A stretch of 64,000 nt of DNA, taken from CAYMDS01 sp964576705. GTDB lineage: Bacteria > Patescibacteriota > Microgenomatia > Levybacterales > UBA12049. The notes beneath the pieces are model-generated. The model was not told the origin of the DNA and did no database searches. It saw nothing but the letters and a program-made list of their open reading frames with translations. The DNA is taken from the NCBI GenBank assembly GCA_964576705.1, contig CAZNVI010000001.1:22031-86030 (forward strand). Direction: 5' to 3'. The first letter of the stretch is position 1, and every line of letters begins with the position of its first letter. The position numbers and the translations under genes were made by a program. Of this stretch, positions 43,505-52,936 are shown in pieces.

Positions 43505-45436
43505 TAGTTTATTTGTTAGTGAATTTAAAAGTTTATCTAGCTCTAGAGTTCCGACACAAAGCACAGAATCAGCGCCGCCATAATAAATAAATATTGTTCC
43601 ATTTATTACCACACTTCCGCAAGGAAACACTACATTTGGAACTTGTCCCTCTTTTTCATAATGCATAAGCGGGCTTAAAATCGGATAATCAAGTCTGCTT
43701 ATAACTTTTTCAGGATCTTCAAGGTCTAATAGGCATGCACCGAGATGATAATTATGGTTCTCATCTATTCCATGATAGAGAAGTATCCATCCTTTGTCAG
43801 TTTCTATAGGAAGAGAAGAAATTCCTATTCTTACACTATCCCAAAGACCGGGCCTTGGTTCAATCAGTACTCTGCCGCCTAAGTACTTGCCTTCATAGAA
43901 ATGTAAATCTTCCTGCTCATCAATCCAAATAGAAGATTGAAGTCGGTGTAAAAAAATAAATTTCCCGCTAATTTGTTTTGGGAAAATACAAGCATCTTTA
44001 TCGTCAATTCCCGGTGGCGAGATAAGTTTTGGTATAGCCCAGTGCCAATGGTGGCTTAAAAAATCGTCAACTGCTATAGATGACATCGCAACTCTTGGTG
44101 GATTCTCTCCGTCGTAAGCGGTGTAAAGAACATAGAATCTGTTGTCTAGCTTAGTGAGTCGTGGATCTTCGCAGCCGTAATATCCTGTTTTTGTATTTTT
44201 TTCAAAAATTTCTCTGGGTATGTATATAGGATCTGGTAAGCGTTCAGTAATATGTAAGCCATCATCGCTAGATGCATAACCAAAGACTGATTGGTTTCCG
44301 GAAGACATAGCGCGGTAAACTAAATGAATTTTTTTATTCTCGTAAATTGCTGCAGGGTTAAATACAGCTTTATTTTCCCATTGACTTTCAGGCAATGGTA
44401 ATAGTATCGGATTTTCTTCAAATCTCTTAACCAGTGTTTTATTTTCCGAAATTTTTAATTTTTCAATACCGGACGTTGATGTCATCTCGTTAAGCAAATG
44501 ATGGATATTGCATCTTGCAAGACAGGTAGTAGTATCTGCGGCTCCATAGTAGACATTTAATATGTCTCCTTGGATTACGGCTCCTGTAGGAAAAACAATA
44601 TTCGGCACTTCACCAAAACGTTCGTAATCAGTTTCGGGAATTAATAATGGATACGAAATTTTAGCTGTTATTTCACGCGGATTATTTAAATCAAGCAATG
44701 CGGCTTCAATACTAAATTCTTTTTGATCTGAATGATAGTTTTTAATATATGAGTAAATCAACAACCAGCCGTGTTTGGTTTTAATTGGAACTGCTCCTAC
44801 TTCAACTTGTTCGTTATCTTTGCGCAAAAGTGGAATAGTGTGGTCATCTACGAATTTATACCAACGTTTCCAGTATTCCTCATCCCACAATTCTTCGATG
44901 TGGTCGAAGTATGCAAGCGAAATTTTGGAAGGTGGTAAATCAGTATTTGCAGAAAGTATAGTCACGATCTTGCCATTCACTCTTTCAGGAAATAGTGCCA
45001 TAGCTTTCGCATTAAACGGGGTTATGAGACGCTTTGATTCAATTGTCTTCATATCAGGACTAATTGCGAGTGCTACCTTAATGCCCGAAGCATTAAAAGG
45101 ATAATTGGAAAGTGCAGTATAGAAGATATAATACTTATTTTCGAAATAAGTAATGCGGGGATCCTCGCAGCCAAAAAGCTCCCAAACATATTCCGGTGTG
45201 ATAAATTGTTTATGGTTTGTAAATTGGACTCCGTCACGGCTTGAAGCAAGACCTATTGTGGCCAATGATAAGTTATGGCCTTGGTAGTAAGTCGTTTCTG
45301 ATTGGGCACGATAAACCATATTAAACATTTCATTTTCGAAAGCTACGCTTCCGTTAAAAGCCGCTTTTTTCTCCCAAATATTCATCGCGCTTGGCGTTAT
45401 GATCGGGTTAAGAGATGCTCTTTTTAGGTTTATCAT
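43496..45436 (-). CDS. Double-domain GH130-like glycoside phosphorylase/hydrolase
   Basis: A 646-aa protein made of two GH130-type five-bladed propeller domains in tandem (about 1-325 and 330-646). Each carries the GCEDPR motif (about 90 and 418) and the closing block VVFPCGSVV..IYYGGAD or its counterpart FPTGAVI..VYYGAAD. GH130 enzymes phosphorolyse or hydrolyse beta-1,4- or beta-1,2-mannosides. Single-domain forms are usual, so the duplication is odd. I use the ATG at 45436; the TTG 6 nt upstream is less likely. It is downstream of a paralogue, 19 bp apart. Confidence 0.82.
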   Translation of the reverse strand: MINLKRASLNPIITPSAMNIWEKKAAFNGSVAFENEMFNMVYRAQSETTYYQGHNLSLATIGLASSRDGVQFTNHKQFITPEYVWELFGCEDPRITYFENKYYIFYTALSNYPFNASGIKVALAISPDMKTIESKRLITPFNAKAMALFPERVNGKIVTILSANTDLPPSKISLAYFDHIEELWDEEYWKRWYKFVDDHTIPLLRKDNEQVEVGAVPIKTKHGWLLIYSYIKNYHSDQKEFSIEAALLDLNNPREITAKISYPLLIPETDYERFGEVPNIVFPTGAVIQGDILNVYYGAADTTTCLARCNIHHLLNEMTSTSGIEKLKISENKTLVKRFEENPILLPLPESQWENKAVFNPAAIYENKKIHLVYRAMSSGNQSVFGYASSDDGLHITERLPDPIYIPREIFEKNTKTGYYGCEDPRLTKLDNRFYVLYTAYDGENPPRVAMSSIAVDDFLSHHWHWAIPKLISPPGIDDKDACIFPKQISGKFIFLHRLQSSIWIDEQEDLHFYEGKYLGGRVLIEPRPGLWDSVRIGISSLPIETDKGWILLYHGIDENHNYHLGACLLDLEDPEKVISRLDYPILSPLMHYEKEGQVPNVVFPCGSVVINGTIFIYYGGADSVLCVGTLELDKLLNSLTNKLLT

Positions 45437-45460
45437 TTTCAAAAAAATATTTGTATCTTT

Positions 45461-47341
45461 TTAAACGAAAAATGGAAGATTCCTTGTTGCTTGATTATAA
45501 GCTAACGGTTTTTTATAAGGTGGAATTTTATTAAGTAACGGTTTAAATATATTTATATCTGCATTTTCTGTTTTTATCAGCTTTAACAATTCATCCAAGT
45601 CGGCTGTAGCGCAACAAACTACAGTATCAGCTCCTCCGTAATAAACAAATAAGCGGTTATCTTTTATTACAGCGCCGCATGGATAAGCTACGCCGGATTT
45701 AAATCCTTGATTTTCATACCATTCAGTAGGCGTTAGAATCGGTTTATGTGGTCGATATAGTACTTTAGCCGGGTTTTTTAAATCCAATATCATCGCTCCT
45801 ATTTTATATTTACCTGGGTCTCTGTCATCAACTGCTTGATAAATTAAAAGCCAACCTATTTTCGTTTTGATGGGTGGCGCACCTGCTCCGAGTTTTCTGC
45901 TGTCCCAGGAATAAGCTCTGGGTGAAATTTTAAAATGTCCTGTGAGATGTGAATCATCGAAATCCAAATTATCAAGAAAATCTATCAATATATCAGGAAA
46001 TACACGATGCATTAACACATATTTTCCGTTAATTTTTTCCGGGAACAAGACAGCGTTTTTATTTACATGATTTGGGGAAGATATTATCTTAGGTTTTGCC
46101 CAGACCCAATTCTTACTTAAAAAATCATTAACTTTTATAGATGTTAATGCTACCTTAGGTGCATCCCTGCCGTTATATGCTACATAAGTCATGTATATAG
46201 TTTCATCTATTTTTGTGAGCCTCGGATCTTCACAGCCTCCATATCCTCCTCCGGACATATAATTTAAAGTGGGATATGTGACTGGCACTTCAAATGGCTG
46301 GGTGGGGTAGTATATCGGAGCTGGTATTCTTTCGTCGATATTCACTCCATCGGTGCTAGAAGCATAGCCGAGAACAGAAGTGTTATCCGGGCCCATCGCT
46401 CGATAAACGAAGTGCACCTTACTGTTTTCATAGATCGCAGCTGTATTAAATGTGGCACTAGATTCCCAGACGTGTTTTAAAACAGGACTTATTATAGGAT
46501 TACGGGGGTGCTTTTCGAGTGTCAAGTCTTTCCTTCCGCGATGACTATTCAAGATTTCTTTTAGATTTCCCAGTGATACAGCATAAACTGCGTCTCCCTC
46601 AAGTCCGAAGTATAAATATAGATTTTCATTGAAATAAATTCCTCCCATCGGATAAACATGCTCTCCTTGCCAATTTTCAGCTTGTTCCCATACGGGAGTA
46701 TCTGATCTGTAAATAAGACGCCCAGGATTTTTTTTATCAAATAATGCTAGACCTATCGTATATGTATTTCCTTCGCGCTTAAATTTTTTTACATAATATA
46801 TAACTGCTATAGCCTTTTTAAGATTGATCACGCTCCCAAGATGTAAAGGATAATTGTCAAAATATTTAGCGCGTGGTGCCAGTACGGGCATCCGATGGAT
46901 GTCCCAGTCTAAAAGGTCATTTGAGTATGCAGAATAGATGTCGCCTTCGCCTGTATACATAACAAATTTTTTACCATGATTAAACTCGGGGACGATCATA
47001 GATACATGTGTCAGTTGTGAAAATTGTTTTTTCTTCTCCCATTGAATACCATTTTTTGAAAACGCCAGACATAATTGCGAGCGGTTACTAAGCGTTAGTT
47101 TATAAAATAATGCTAACTTACCTTGAATTTGAGAAATACGAAAATCAGAACAAAATCTGGTATCCTCTCTCAAATTTTTATTAATAGTAATTATAGGTAA
47201 TTTACGCGATGGTCTGAAATTAATTCCATCACCGCTTAATCCTAAGTGGAGCAGATCTGATCCTCTAGTTAAGGCGTGTGAATAGAGATATACCTGATTA
47301 TTTATAACGCAAACCCCTAAGTCATGCGGAATGTTTTTCAT
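45461..47341 (-). CDS. GH130-like protein with degenerate N-terminal propeller
   Basis: A 626-aa paralogue of the next gene. The C-terminal domain has the full GH130 pattern (GGCEDPRLTKIDETIYMTYVAY, about 367-388, cited as a region; VAYPCGAVI..VYYGGADT). The N-terminal domain is propeller-like (LGLSGDGINFRPS, MYTGEGDIYSAYSNDLLDWD) but lacks GCEDPR, so it may be non-catalytic and substrate-binding. I chose the ATG at 47341; the longer frame starts with TTG inside a palindrome (about 47370-47389). It is divergent from the glycogen-synthase-like gene. Confidence 0.78.
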   Translation of the reverse strand: MKNIPHDLGVCVINNQVYLYSHALTRGSDLLHLGLSGDGINFRPSRKLPIITINKNLREDTRFCSDFRISQIQGKLALFYKLTLSNRSQLCLAFSKNGIQWEKKKQFSQLTHVSMIVPEFNHGKKFVMYTGEGDIYSAYSNDLLDWDIHRMPVLAPRAKYFDNYPLHLGSVINLKKAIAVIYYVKKFKREGNTYTIGLALFDKKNPGRLIYRSDTPVWEQAENWQGEHVYPMGGIYFNENLYLYFGLEGDAVYAVSLGNLKEILNSHRGRKDLTLEKHPRNPIISPVLKHVWESSATFNTAAIYENSKVHFVYRAMGPDNTSVLGYASSTDGVNIDERIPAPIYYPTQPFEVPVTYPTLNYMSGGGYGGCEDPRLTKIDETIYMTYVAYNGRDAPKVALTSIKVNDFLSKNWVWAKPKIISSPNHVNKNAVLFPEKINGKYVLMHRVFPDILIDFLDNLDFDDSHLTGHFKISPRAYSWDSRKLGAGAPPIKTKIGWLLIYQAVDDRDPGKYKIGAMILDLKNPAKVLYRPHKPILTPTEWYENQGFKSGVAYPCGAVIKDNRLFVYYGGADTVVCCATADLDELLKLIKTENADINIFKPLLNKIPPYKKPLAYNQATRNLPFFV

Positions 47342-47475
47342 ATACAAAACACCTTTATAAAAAGGTTCCTTCTTCAATAATATTGAAGGAAATCTGAATT
47401 ATCAAGTGATTTAGGATACACAATTAAAATTCGAAATATAATAGAATAAATTGAAAAGCTTAGATACAACGATTG

Positions 47476-47484
47476 TGGTACAAT
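47476..47484 (+). promoter_or_regulatory. Extended -10 of the glgA-like gene
   Basis: TGG-TACAAT, then GGTGACG, then the ATG at 47492. An earlier in-frame ATG at 47483 overlaps the -10 box. Confidence 0.65.
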
Positions 47485-47491
47485 GGTGACG

Positions 47492-49084
47492 ATGAATATA
47501 TTGTTTGTATGCGCTGAAGTAGCCCCCTTCGTATCGGTTGGCGGTCTTTCTCAAGTAATGTATTTTTTACCCCGTGCTTTGTCTCGTATTGGTCATAATG
47601 TCCGCGTCTTCACACCCAAGTACGGCACAATGAATACTGAGGCTCGTTTGGGGAAGACATGGAAAATGAATATTGAAAATATCGGCCTTAAAGTTCCTGT
47701 AGAAAATAACGCGAGTGATAACCAGTTAAAGCAGGACAGAAAAGACTTTTTAATTTGCAATGTTAAATCTTATAAAAATAAGAGAGACAAGTTAAGCGCT
47801 TATTTTTTGGAGAACAGAGAATATTATGAATTAAGGGCAAATGTTTTTAGCTATAAGGATGATCACGTCCGTTTCGCGTTACTTTCCAAAGGTTGTCTTG
47901 AGTGGTTGTATCAGATGAAAAAAGACTCATTCGGAAAAGAACGTGATATGTGGTGGCCGGATGTAATACATTGTAATGACTGGCATACCTCTTATCTTAT
48001 AGGTATGGCAAGAAGAGATAAAAGATACAGACATTTATTTACAAAAACTGCTATTGTGCTTACTGTTCATAATTTCGCTTTTCAAGGCAACTATGATTAC
48101 AGGTTCGCGAAAAAGGAGGATTTCGATGAAGGTACAAGTGATTTAGAACCGCTTATGGGAGAGAGTTTTAAGAAACAAAATGCCTTAAAAAGAGGACTTT
48201 TATATGCAGATGCTATAAACACTGTCAGCCCAACTCATGCACTTGAGGTTCTTACTAAAGACTACGCTGAAGGCTTGGACGAAACCTTAGAGAAAGTTAA
48301 GGGCCGGTTAATTGGTATTTTGAATGGGCTAGATATTGATGAGTTTAATCCAGCTACGGATCCGATTATAAAAGCAAATTATTCGGAAAAAAACTTCATA
48401 AAACCTAGAAAAGAAAATAAACTTGATCTACAGAAGCTGTTTTTACTACCAGCTGATCCTACAAAGCCGCTTTTAGCATTTTCTGGAAGATTATGGAGAC
48501 AGAAAGGGCTGGATATCTTAATTGAGGTTTTGCCACATTTATTTAAACTACGCTCAGATGTTCAGATTATAATTCTTGGAAGCGGGGATGATACATATAG
48601 AAATAAGCTAATGGAGCTGCAAGCGCTTTATCCTCTACAGCTTGGTCTTCATTTAAGAGCTGATTTTCGGATCCCTCGTAAGATTTTCGCTGGTTCAGAT
48701 ATATTTCTTATCCCTAGTTCTTATGAGCCGGGTGGCTTGGTAGCGCTTGAAGCTTTACGGTATGGCGCTGTACCTATAGTTAGGCGTACAGGCGGTTTGA
48801 ATGATATTGTCGAAGATTTTAATCCAGCGAGTGGTCATGGAAATGGGTTCTCTTTTATACCAAATGACGCTTGGTCATTATACGGTGTTGTTATTGAGAC
48901 TTTAGCGATTTATAAGCAGCCAGGAATTTGGAGCAAATTGGTATTAAATTGTCTTAAGTCAAATTTTACATGGACTAAATCTGCAAAAAAATATGACAAA
49001 TGGTACAAACACGTAATAGAAGAGCGAAAGAGAGCTACGCGTCCGCTGTCGCATCCTGCATACAGCACGCCTTTAGCGGGTTGA
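47492..49084 (+). CDS. glgA: Glycogen/starch synthase-like glycosyltransferase (GT5)
   Basis: A 530-aa GT-B enzyme expected to extend alpha-1,4-glucan from a nucleotide-glucose. GT5 landmarks are present: the HCNDWHTSYLIG region, VLTVHNFAFQGNY, NTVSPTHA, GRLWRQKGLDIL, and SSYEPGGLVALEALRYGAVP with RRTGGLND. The N-terminal KxGGL nucleotide-sugar-binding motif is SVGGL here (residues 15-19), so the usual Lys is missing. The sugar donor may therefore differ from ADP-glucose. It is followed by glgP after 57 nt. The start at 47492 is chosen from the -10 spacing. Confidence 0.85.
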   Translation: MNILFVCAEVAPFVSVGGLSQVMYFLPRALSRIGHNVRVFTPKYGTMNTEARLGKTWKMNIENIGLKVPVENNASDNQLKQDRKDFLICNVKSYKNKRDKLSAYFLENREYYELRANVFSYKDDHVRFALLSKGCLEWLYQMKKDSFGKERDMWWPDVIHCNDWHTSYLIGMARRDKRYRHLFTKTAIVLTVHNFAFQGNYDYRFAKKEDFDEGTSDLEPLMGESFKKQNALKRGLLYADAINTVSPTHALEVLTKDYAEGLDETLEKVKGRLIGILNGLDIDEFNPATDPIIKANYSEKNFIKPRKENKLDLQKLFLLPADPTKPLLAFSGRLWRQKGLDILIEVLPHLFKLRSDVQIIILGSGDDTYRNKLMELQALYPLQLGLHLRADFRIPRKIFAGSDIFLIPSSYEPGGLVALEALRYGAVPIVRRTGGLNDIVEDFNPASGHGNGFSFIPNDAWSLYGVVIETLAIYKQPGIWSKLVLNCLKSNFTWTKSAKKYDKWYKHVIEERKRATRPLSHPAYSTPLAG

Positions 49085-49126
49085 GGTCTGAACTCTAAAT
49101 CCAAAATTCTAATTGTTAGAGTTTAT

Positions 49127-49135
49127 TGTTATACT
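49127..49135 (+). promoter_or_regulatory. Extended -10 of glgP
   Basis: TGT-TATACT, then 6 nt, then the ATG at 49142. Upstream, an inverted repeat AACTCTAA / TTAGAGTT (49091-49098, 49116-49123) may be an operator or a weak terminator of the glgA transcript. Confidence 0.6.
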
Positions 49136-49141
49136 TAAAAT

Positions 49142-50908
49142 ATGTCTGATCATGAAAAATGGTTTGAGGAATTCCGTAATAGTAAAGATTATTCGCTATT
49201 TAAAATTCGCCCCATAGCTTATTTTTGTGCCGAGTTTGCTCTTCTATCTGATTCGCCCACGTACGCGGGTGGTTTAGGAGTACTTGCCGCTGATATGCTT
49301 AACGAAGCGGTAGATCAAAAATTACCTTTAATTGCTGTAGGAATGTTTTATGAAGAGGGTTATTTACATCATGAAATCCAAGACGGCGCTACTATTCTTA
49401 AACAGCCTTCTCAGAAATCTGCTTTTGAATATGGATTTAGTCAAGTGAAGGATTCGAATAATCAACCTTTAATAGTCTCAATTCCGCTTCAGGGAAGAAT
49501 TCTTAAAATACAAGCCTTTGAAAAACAAATAAAAACAGCAAGGATTTTTTTACTTGATACTGATATAGCTGAAAATGATCAGGAGGATCGAAATATTAAC
49601 AATAGATTGTATGTAGCGAATAAAGAGACGCGGTTTAAGCAGCAGATGGTTCTAGGGATTGCAGGTTTGCGTCTCCTTGAGGCTTTGAAAATTCATCCTT
49701 ATATTTATCATCTGAATGAAGGCCATTCCGCTCTGCTTACTTTTGAAGTGGCTCATCATGAAATGAGTGAGTACAAAGGGGCTTTTTTAGATGAGTTAAA
49801 AAGAACCAGACAACACATAGTTTTTACAAACCATACTTTGCTTGCTGTGGGCAATGATACTTTTAATAGCGAGTTGGTTTCCGCGTTACTTACTGATTAC
49901 TCAAATCAATTGAGACTGCCTATAGCTGAGTTGACCTCATATGGAATGGTGAAAGATTCAAGCATTTTTTCAATGACTTTACTTGCGATGCGGATGGCAA
50001 TGCATGTTAATGCTGTAAGTAAGCTGCACGCGAAAAAAGCAGCAGAGATTTGGCCGGATCATCCAATGATTGCTGTCACGAATGGAATACACTTGCCGAC
50101 ATGGGATAAGATCTCTGGGGACAGAGTCAGAGAATCAGAGAGTCAGAGCGACAAAGAAAACGTTAAAGCTATTGACTTTGACTCTCAGCAATTGTGGGTG
50201 AATCATCAAGAAAATAAGAAGGAACTTCTTAAACTGATTAAAGATAGAACCGGAAACGATTGGAGTGAAGATCATTTACTTCTGGGTTGGGCTCGGAGAA
50301 TGGTGTCTTATAAAAGGCCTTTGGCGTTATTTCAAAACAGAGAAAAACTTTTAAAACTTCTTGAAGACAGGAATCGACCGGTAAGAATTGTATTAGCAGG
50401 TTCTGCTCATGAGAACGATAAAGATGGAGCAGCAATCCTTATAGAGATTAAAAAGCTTATAGATACAGAGCTTGGTAAGTATATCACCTACCTTCCAGAT
50501 TATAATATTAATCTTGCGAAAATAATGACAGCGGGATCCGATGTATGGCTGAATACTCCGGTTGTGGGATTTGAAGCAAGCGGCACGAGCGGCATGAAAG
50601 CATGTCTAAATGGGGTTTTGCCGTGTACCACAAAAGATGGTTGGGTTTCGGAAGTTGAATTATATGGGATAGGGTGGGCTCTGGATAGTGATAATATTAC
50701 AGAAAGCTTACTTCAAACGATTGAAAATAAGATAGTACCAATGTATTATTTTAGAGACAGAGAAGGGTTACCTGGTGCATGGATTGAAAATATGCGAAAT
50801 AGCAGGGAGTTAATTCTTAATGAATTTAGCGCGACCAGAATGTTAAGAGAATATATAAACAAAATGTATCTGCCTTCTATTAAAATGCTTGAAGAAAACA
50901 GATCTTAA
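49142..50908 (+). CDS. glgP: Alpha-glucan phosphorylase
   Basis: Releases glucose-1-phosphate from alpha-1,4-glucan using phosphate and PLP. It is the short bacterial/archaeal form, 588 aa. Visible landmarks are YFCAEFALLSDSPTYAGGLGVLAADML (a region near 28-55), HLNEGHSAL, VTNGIHLPTW (about 315-324) and EASGTSGMKACLNG (about 477-490), which holds the PLP lysine. Residues about 325-345 (RVRESESQSDKENVK) are hydrophilic and repeat-encoded, and look inserted. It is convergent with malQ, with stops overlapping by 4 nt. Confidence 0.93.
   Translation: MSDHEKWFEEFRNSKDYSLFKIRPIAYFCAEFALLSDSPTYAGGLGVLAADMLNEAVDQKLPLIAVGMFYEEGYLHHEIQDGATILKQPSQKSAFEYGFSQVKDSNNQPLIVSIPLQGRILKIQAFEKQIKTARIFLLDTDIAENDQEDRNINNRLYVANKETRFKQQMVLGIAGLRLLEALKIHPYIYHLNEGHSALLTFEVAHHEMSEYKGAFLDELKRTRQHIVFTNHTLLAVGNDTFNSELVSALLTDYSNQLRLPIAELTSYGMVKDSSIFSMTLLAMRMAMHVNAVSKLHAKKAAEIWPDHPMIAVTNGIHLPTWDKISGDRVRESESQSDKENVKAIDFDSQQLWVNHQENKKELLKLIKDRTGNDWSEDHLLLGWARRMVSYKRPLALFQNREKLLKLLEDRNRPVRIVLAGSAHENDKDGAAILIEIKKLIDTELGKYITYLPDYNINLAKIMTAGSDVWLNTPVVGFEASGTSGMKACLNGVLPCTTKDGWVSEVELYGIGWALDSDNITESLLQTIENKIVPMYYFRDREGLPGAWIENMRNSRELILNEFSATRMLREYINKMYLPSIKMLEENRS
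50118..50187 (+). repeat. Repeat-like insertion within glgP
   Basis: GTCAGAG-type words recur (CAGAGTCAGAGAATCAGAG then AGTCAGAG). GAGAGTCA (50138-50145) is inverted as TGACTCTC (50179-50186). The encoded segment is Ser/Glu/Lys-rich and lies right after the conserved NGIHLPTW block. Confidence 0.45.
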
Positions 50909-50922
50909 TCTCCAAGATCTGT
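50898..50922 (-). terminator. Hairpin terminator across the glgP/malQ convergent ends
   Basis: A perfect 9-bp stem ACAGATCTT / AAGATCTGT with a 7-nt loop. On the minus strand it is followed by TTTTCTTC, so it should end the malQ transcript. It lies inside the last codons of both genes. Confidence 0.6.
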
Positions 50923-52290
50923 CGGCAAGTTTTCTATAGTTTCGGCCATTCTATAGCCCCAGTTGGAGTCGTTATTTGGACTTTCAGTTCCCGGGATATT
51001 AATACGTTCGGTCGTAGAAAACCAGTCCTGAAGTGGAATAATTACATATCTGGCTTTACTATTTATAGCCGCGTTTCTAAGATTAGCCACCATTTTATAA
51101 TTATCCTCAGAATATTCTATATTTAATCTTTTTGAAAGTTTTAATTTTTGATCTATAGTAAGATTTTGTATATTTCCCAGCAAGGTTTCAGTATCATGTG
51201 TCGAGGTATAAGCCATGCAATCGGCTGGGTAGTTACAAATATCGGCATGTTCTTCTAAGAACTGATTATGCTCATTATCATATGCGCATCTTAAGACGCG
51301 GACGCCCGGGATACCCAAATCCCGCATAGCCTTCCGAAGACAATCTAGATCATAACCTGCGTCTTCCGCGTATACGCTTAAACCTAGACTTTGCGCTTCT
51401 CTAACTAACGATTTAAAGGCGCTAATACCTGGCCCAGGAGACATATAGTCCTTATCCGGATTTTTTAGATCAATCACGCCAAAATTGAAAAAGCCATTGG
51501 CATGATCAATTCTTACCATGTCAAAAAGATTTGATAAATATCTTAATCGAACAGCGAATAAGCTGTTAATTTGTTTATTAAATTCTTTATTGTTCCATTT
51601 ATACAATGGATGTCCCCAAATTTGCCTTCCATACATGGCGTTTTTTTTATAGGGAATGCCTGAAACCTTCAGGAGACTGCCATCAGGATTTATAGCGAAT
51701 AGTTTCTGGTATTTCCAGACAAAAGGACTATTAAAAGGAAGATAAAACTGCATATCTCCTACAAGTTTTATTTTTTGATTATTAGCATTTTCTCTCATTT
51801 TTTTGTATTCTAAATGAAGATTAAATTGAAGTATGATATATTTTTCGATTTCATCTTTTAGTATTGATTGCCATTTGTTAACACCGTCATAAGTATATTT
51901 TTTTATATCAATATCCCATTTTGTCCAGTCATCAGTATTAAATCTATCTCTGAGTGAGCAAAATAGAGAATAATCTGATAGCCAATAGCTGTTATCTTTA
52001 ACAAACTCGTTTAGTTCATTCTTTTTTGGATTATTGTGTTCAGATAGGAACCTGGGATCTATACCGATACCGTATCCTTTATATGGAGAATTAACATGAT
52101 TTGATGAGTCTTTATCTAAATGAGTTTCATGAATCGGCAGCATTTGCCAGGCATTTTGATTAGTTTTTGCTAACCAATTTATAAACATAATCCCATCGTT
52201 GATTGTACCGTTTCTTAGCTTTTTTGTTTTTTCTGATTTTAATGAAAAAAGAGGTATACTTGTCCCGATTGTTTTATGTTTATATAACAT
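50905..52290 (-). CDS. malQ: 4-alpha-glucanotransferase
   Basis: A GH77 disproportionating enzyme that rearranges alpha-1,4-glucan chains so that the phosphorylase can use them. The 461-aa protein is somewhat short for the family (about 500). It shows NAWQMLPIHETH, RIDHANGFFNFG with the nucleophile Asp (about 267-278), AEDAGYD with the acid/base Glu, and YTSTHDTETLLG. A TGT-TATACT promoter lies 25 nt upstream of the start. It works with glgA and glgP in the same locus. Confidence 0.88.
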   Translation of the reverse strand: MLYKHKTIGTSIPLFSLKSEKTKKLRNGTINDGIMFINWLAKTNQNAWQMLPIHETHLDKDSSNHVNSPYKGYGIGIDPRFLSEHNNPKKNELNEFVKDNSYWLSDYSLFCSLRDRFNTDDWTKWDIDIKKYTYDGVNKWQSILKDEIEKYIILQFNLHLEYKKMRENANNQKIKLVGDMQFYLPFNSPFVWKYQKLFAINPDGSLLKVSGIPYKKNAMYGRQIWGHPLYKWNNKEFNKQINSLFAVRLRYLSNLFDMVRIDHANGFFNFGVIDLKNPDKDYMSPGPGISAFKSLVREAQSLGLSVYAEDAGYDLDCLRKAMRDLGIPGVRVLRCAYDNEHNQFLEEHADICNYPADCMAYTSTHDTETLLGNIQNLTIDQKLKLSKRLNIEYSEDNYKMVANLRNAAINSKARYVIIPLQDWFSTTERINIPGTESPNNDSNWGYRMAETIENLPTDLGD

Positions 52291-52314
52291 TTGACTATTT
52301 ATTTAAGCGAATAG

Positions 52315-52323
52315 AGTATAACA
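52315..52323 (-). promoter_or_regulatory. Extended -10 of malQ
   Basis: TGT-TATACT on the minus strand, about 24 nt before the ATG at 52290. Confidence 0.5.
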
Positions 52324-52331
52324 GATGAGTA

Positions 52332-52889
52332 CTACTTTGTGAAAACAACTTTCGCAGATAATATAAAAAATATTCCCAGGGTGTTAAAGATATATGATAT
52401 TAATAAAAATTTAGAGGTTTTCATTTTCGATAAACCTATTATCCCTACAGTGAGTTCATCAGGGAGAGGAGATATGAGAATAATGGTAGTAAATAACGGT
52501 AATGTCCAACGAAAGTATTTAGTCCGCAGAAGTATATCTAAATGCCTGCCTCCGAAGTAGTAATAAAGCGGTATTAATTCCCGGCTTATATGATTTTTTA
52601 CAGCATGAAATATTATTAAATCGCCGGTTAATGTCCCGATACCTGCTATTAAAGCAACAATTACAGGATTCAATTTTTCTGCAACAATAAAAAGCATTAT
52701 TATTCCGGTCGGCATACTGAAAGTAGATACGTAAAAAATTCCGGCTATAAAAGCTGCCAGATACTCAAATTCTGAAAAACTTAATAGAGCATCATGAAAA
52801 AATTTGTTTTGAAAAAGTAAAAATGCATAAAGAATAGAAAGAAGAAATAATGTAAGATTTTTATACTTGTAATGCTTCCAATGCTTCAT
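52332..52889 (-). CDS. Integral membrane protein, possibly VTT/DedA-like
   Basis: A 185-aa protein with about 5-6 hydrophobic helices. A central IAGIGTLTGDLIIFHAV and a later LPLFTTIILISPLPDELTVGIIG recall the SNARE-associated (VTT/DedA) family, where a Gly-rich segment and a Pro-containing re-entrant loop are typical, but the match is loose. The ATG at 52889 is 6 nt after a TGT-TATACT extended -10. The function is unknown. Confidence 0.6.
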   Translation of the reverse strand: MKHWKHYKYKNLTLFLLSILYAFLLFQNKFFHDALLSFSEFEYLAAFIAGIFYVSTFSMPTGIIMLFIVAEKLNPVIVALIAGIGTLTGDLIIFHAVKNHISRELIPLYYYFGGRHLDILLRTKYFRWTLPLFTTIILISPLPDELTVGIIGLSKMKTSKFLLISYIFNTLGIFFILSAKVVFTK

Positions 52890-52895
52890 ATTACC

Positions 52896-52904
52896 AGTAT
52901 AACA
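52896..52904 (-). promoter_or_regulatory. Extended -10 of the membrane-protein gene at 52332
   Basis: TGT-TATACT, then GGTAAT, then the ATG: leaderless spacing on the minus strand. Confidence 0.65.
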
Positions 52905-52936
52905 GACTGGTTATGGTCGATTTGTTAGCTCAACTA

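Noticed and set aside
45437..45442. TTG start for the first GH130-like gene
   Set aside because: An ATG lies two codons downstream and opens directly on the conserved first strand.
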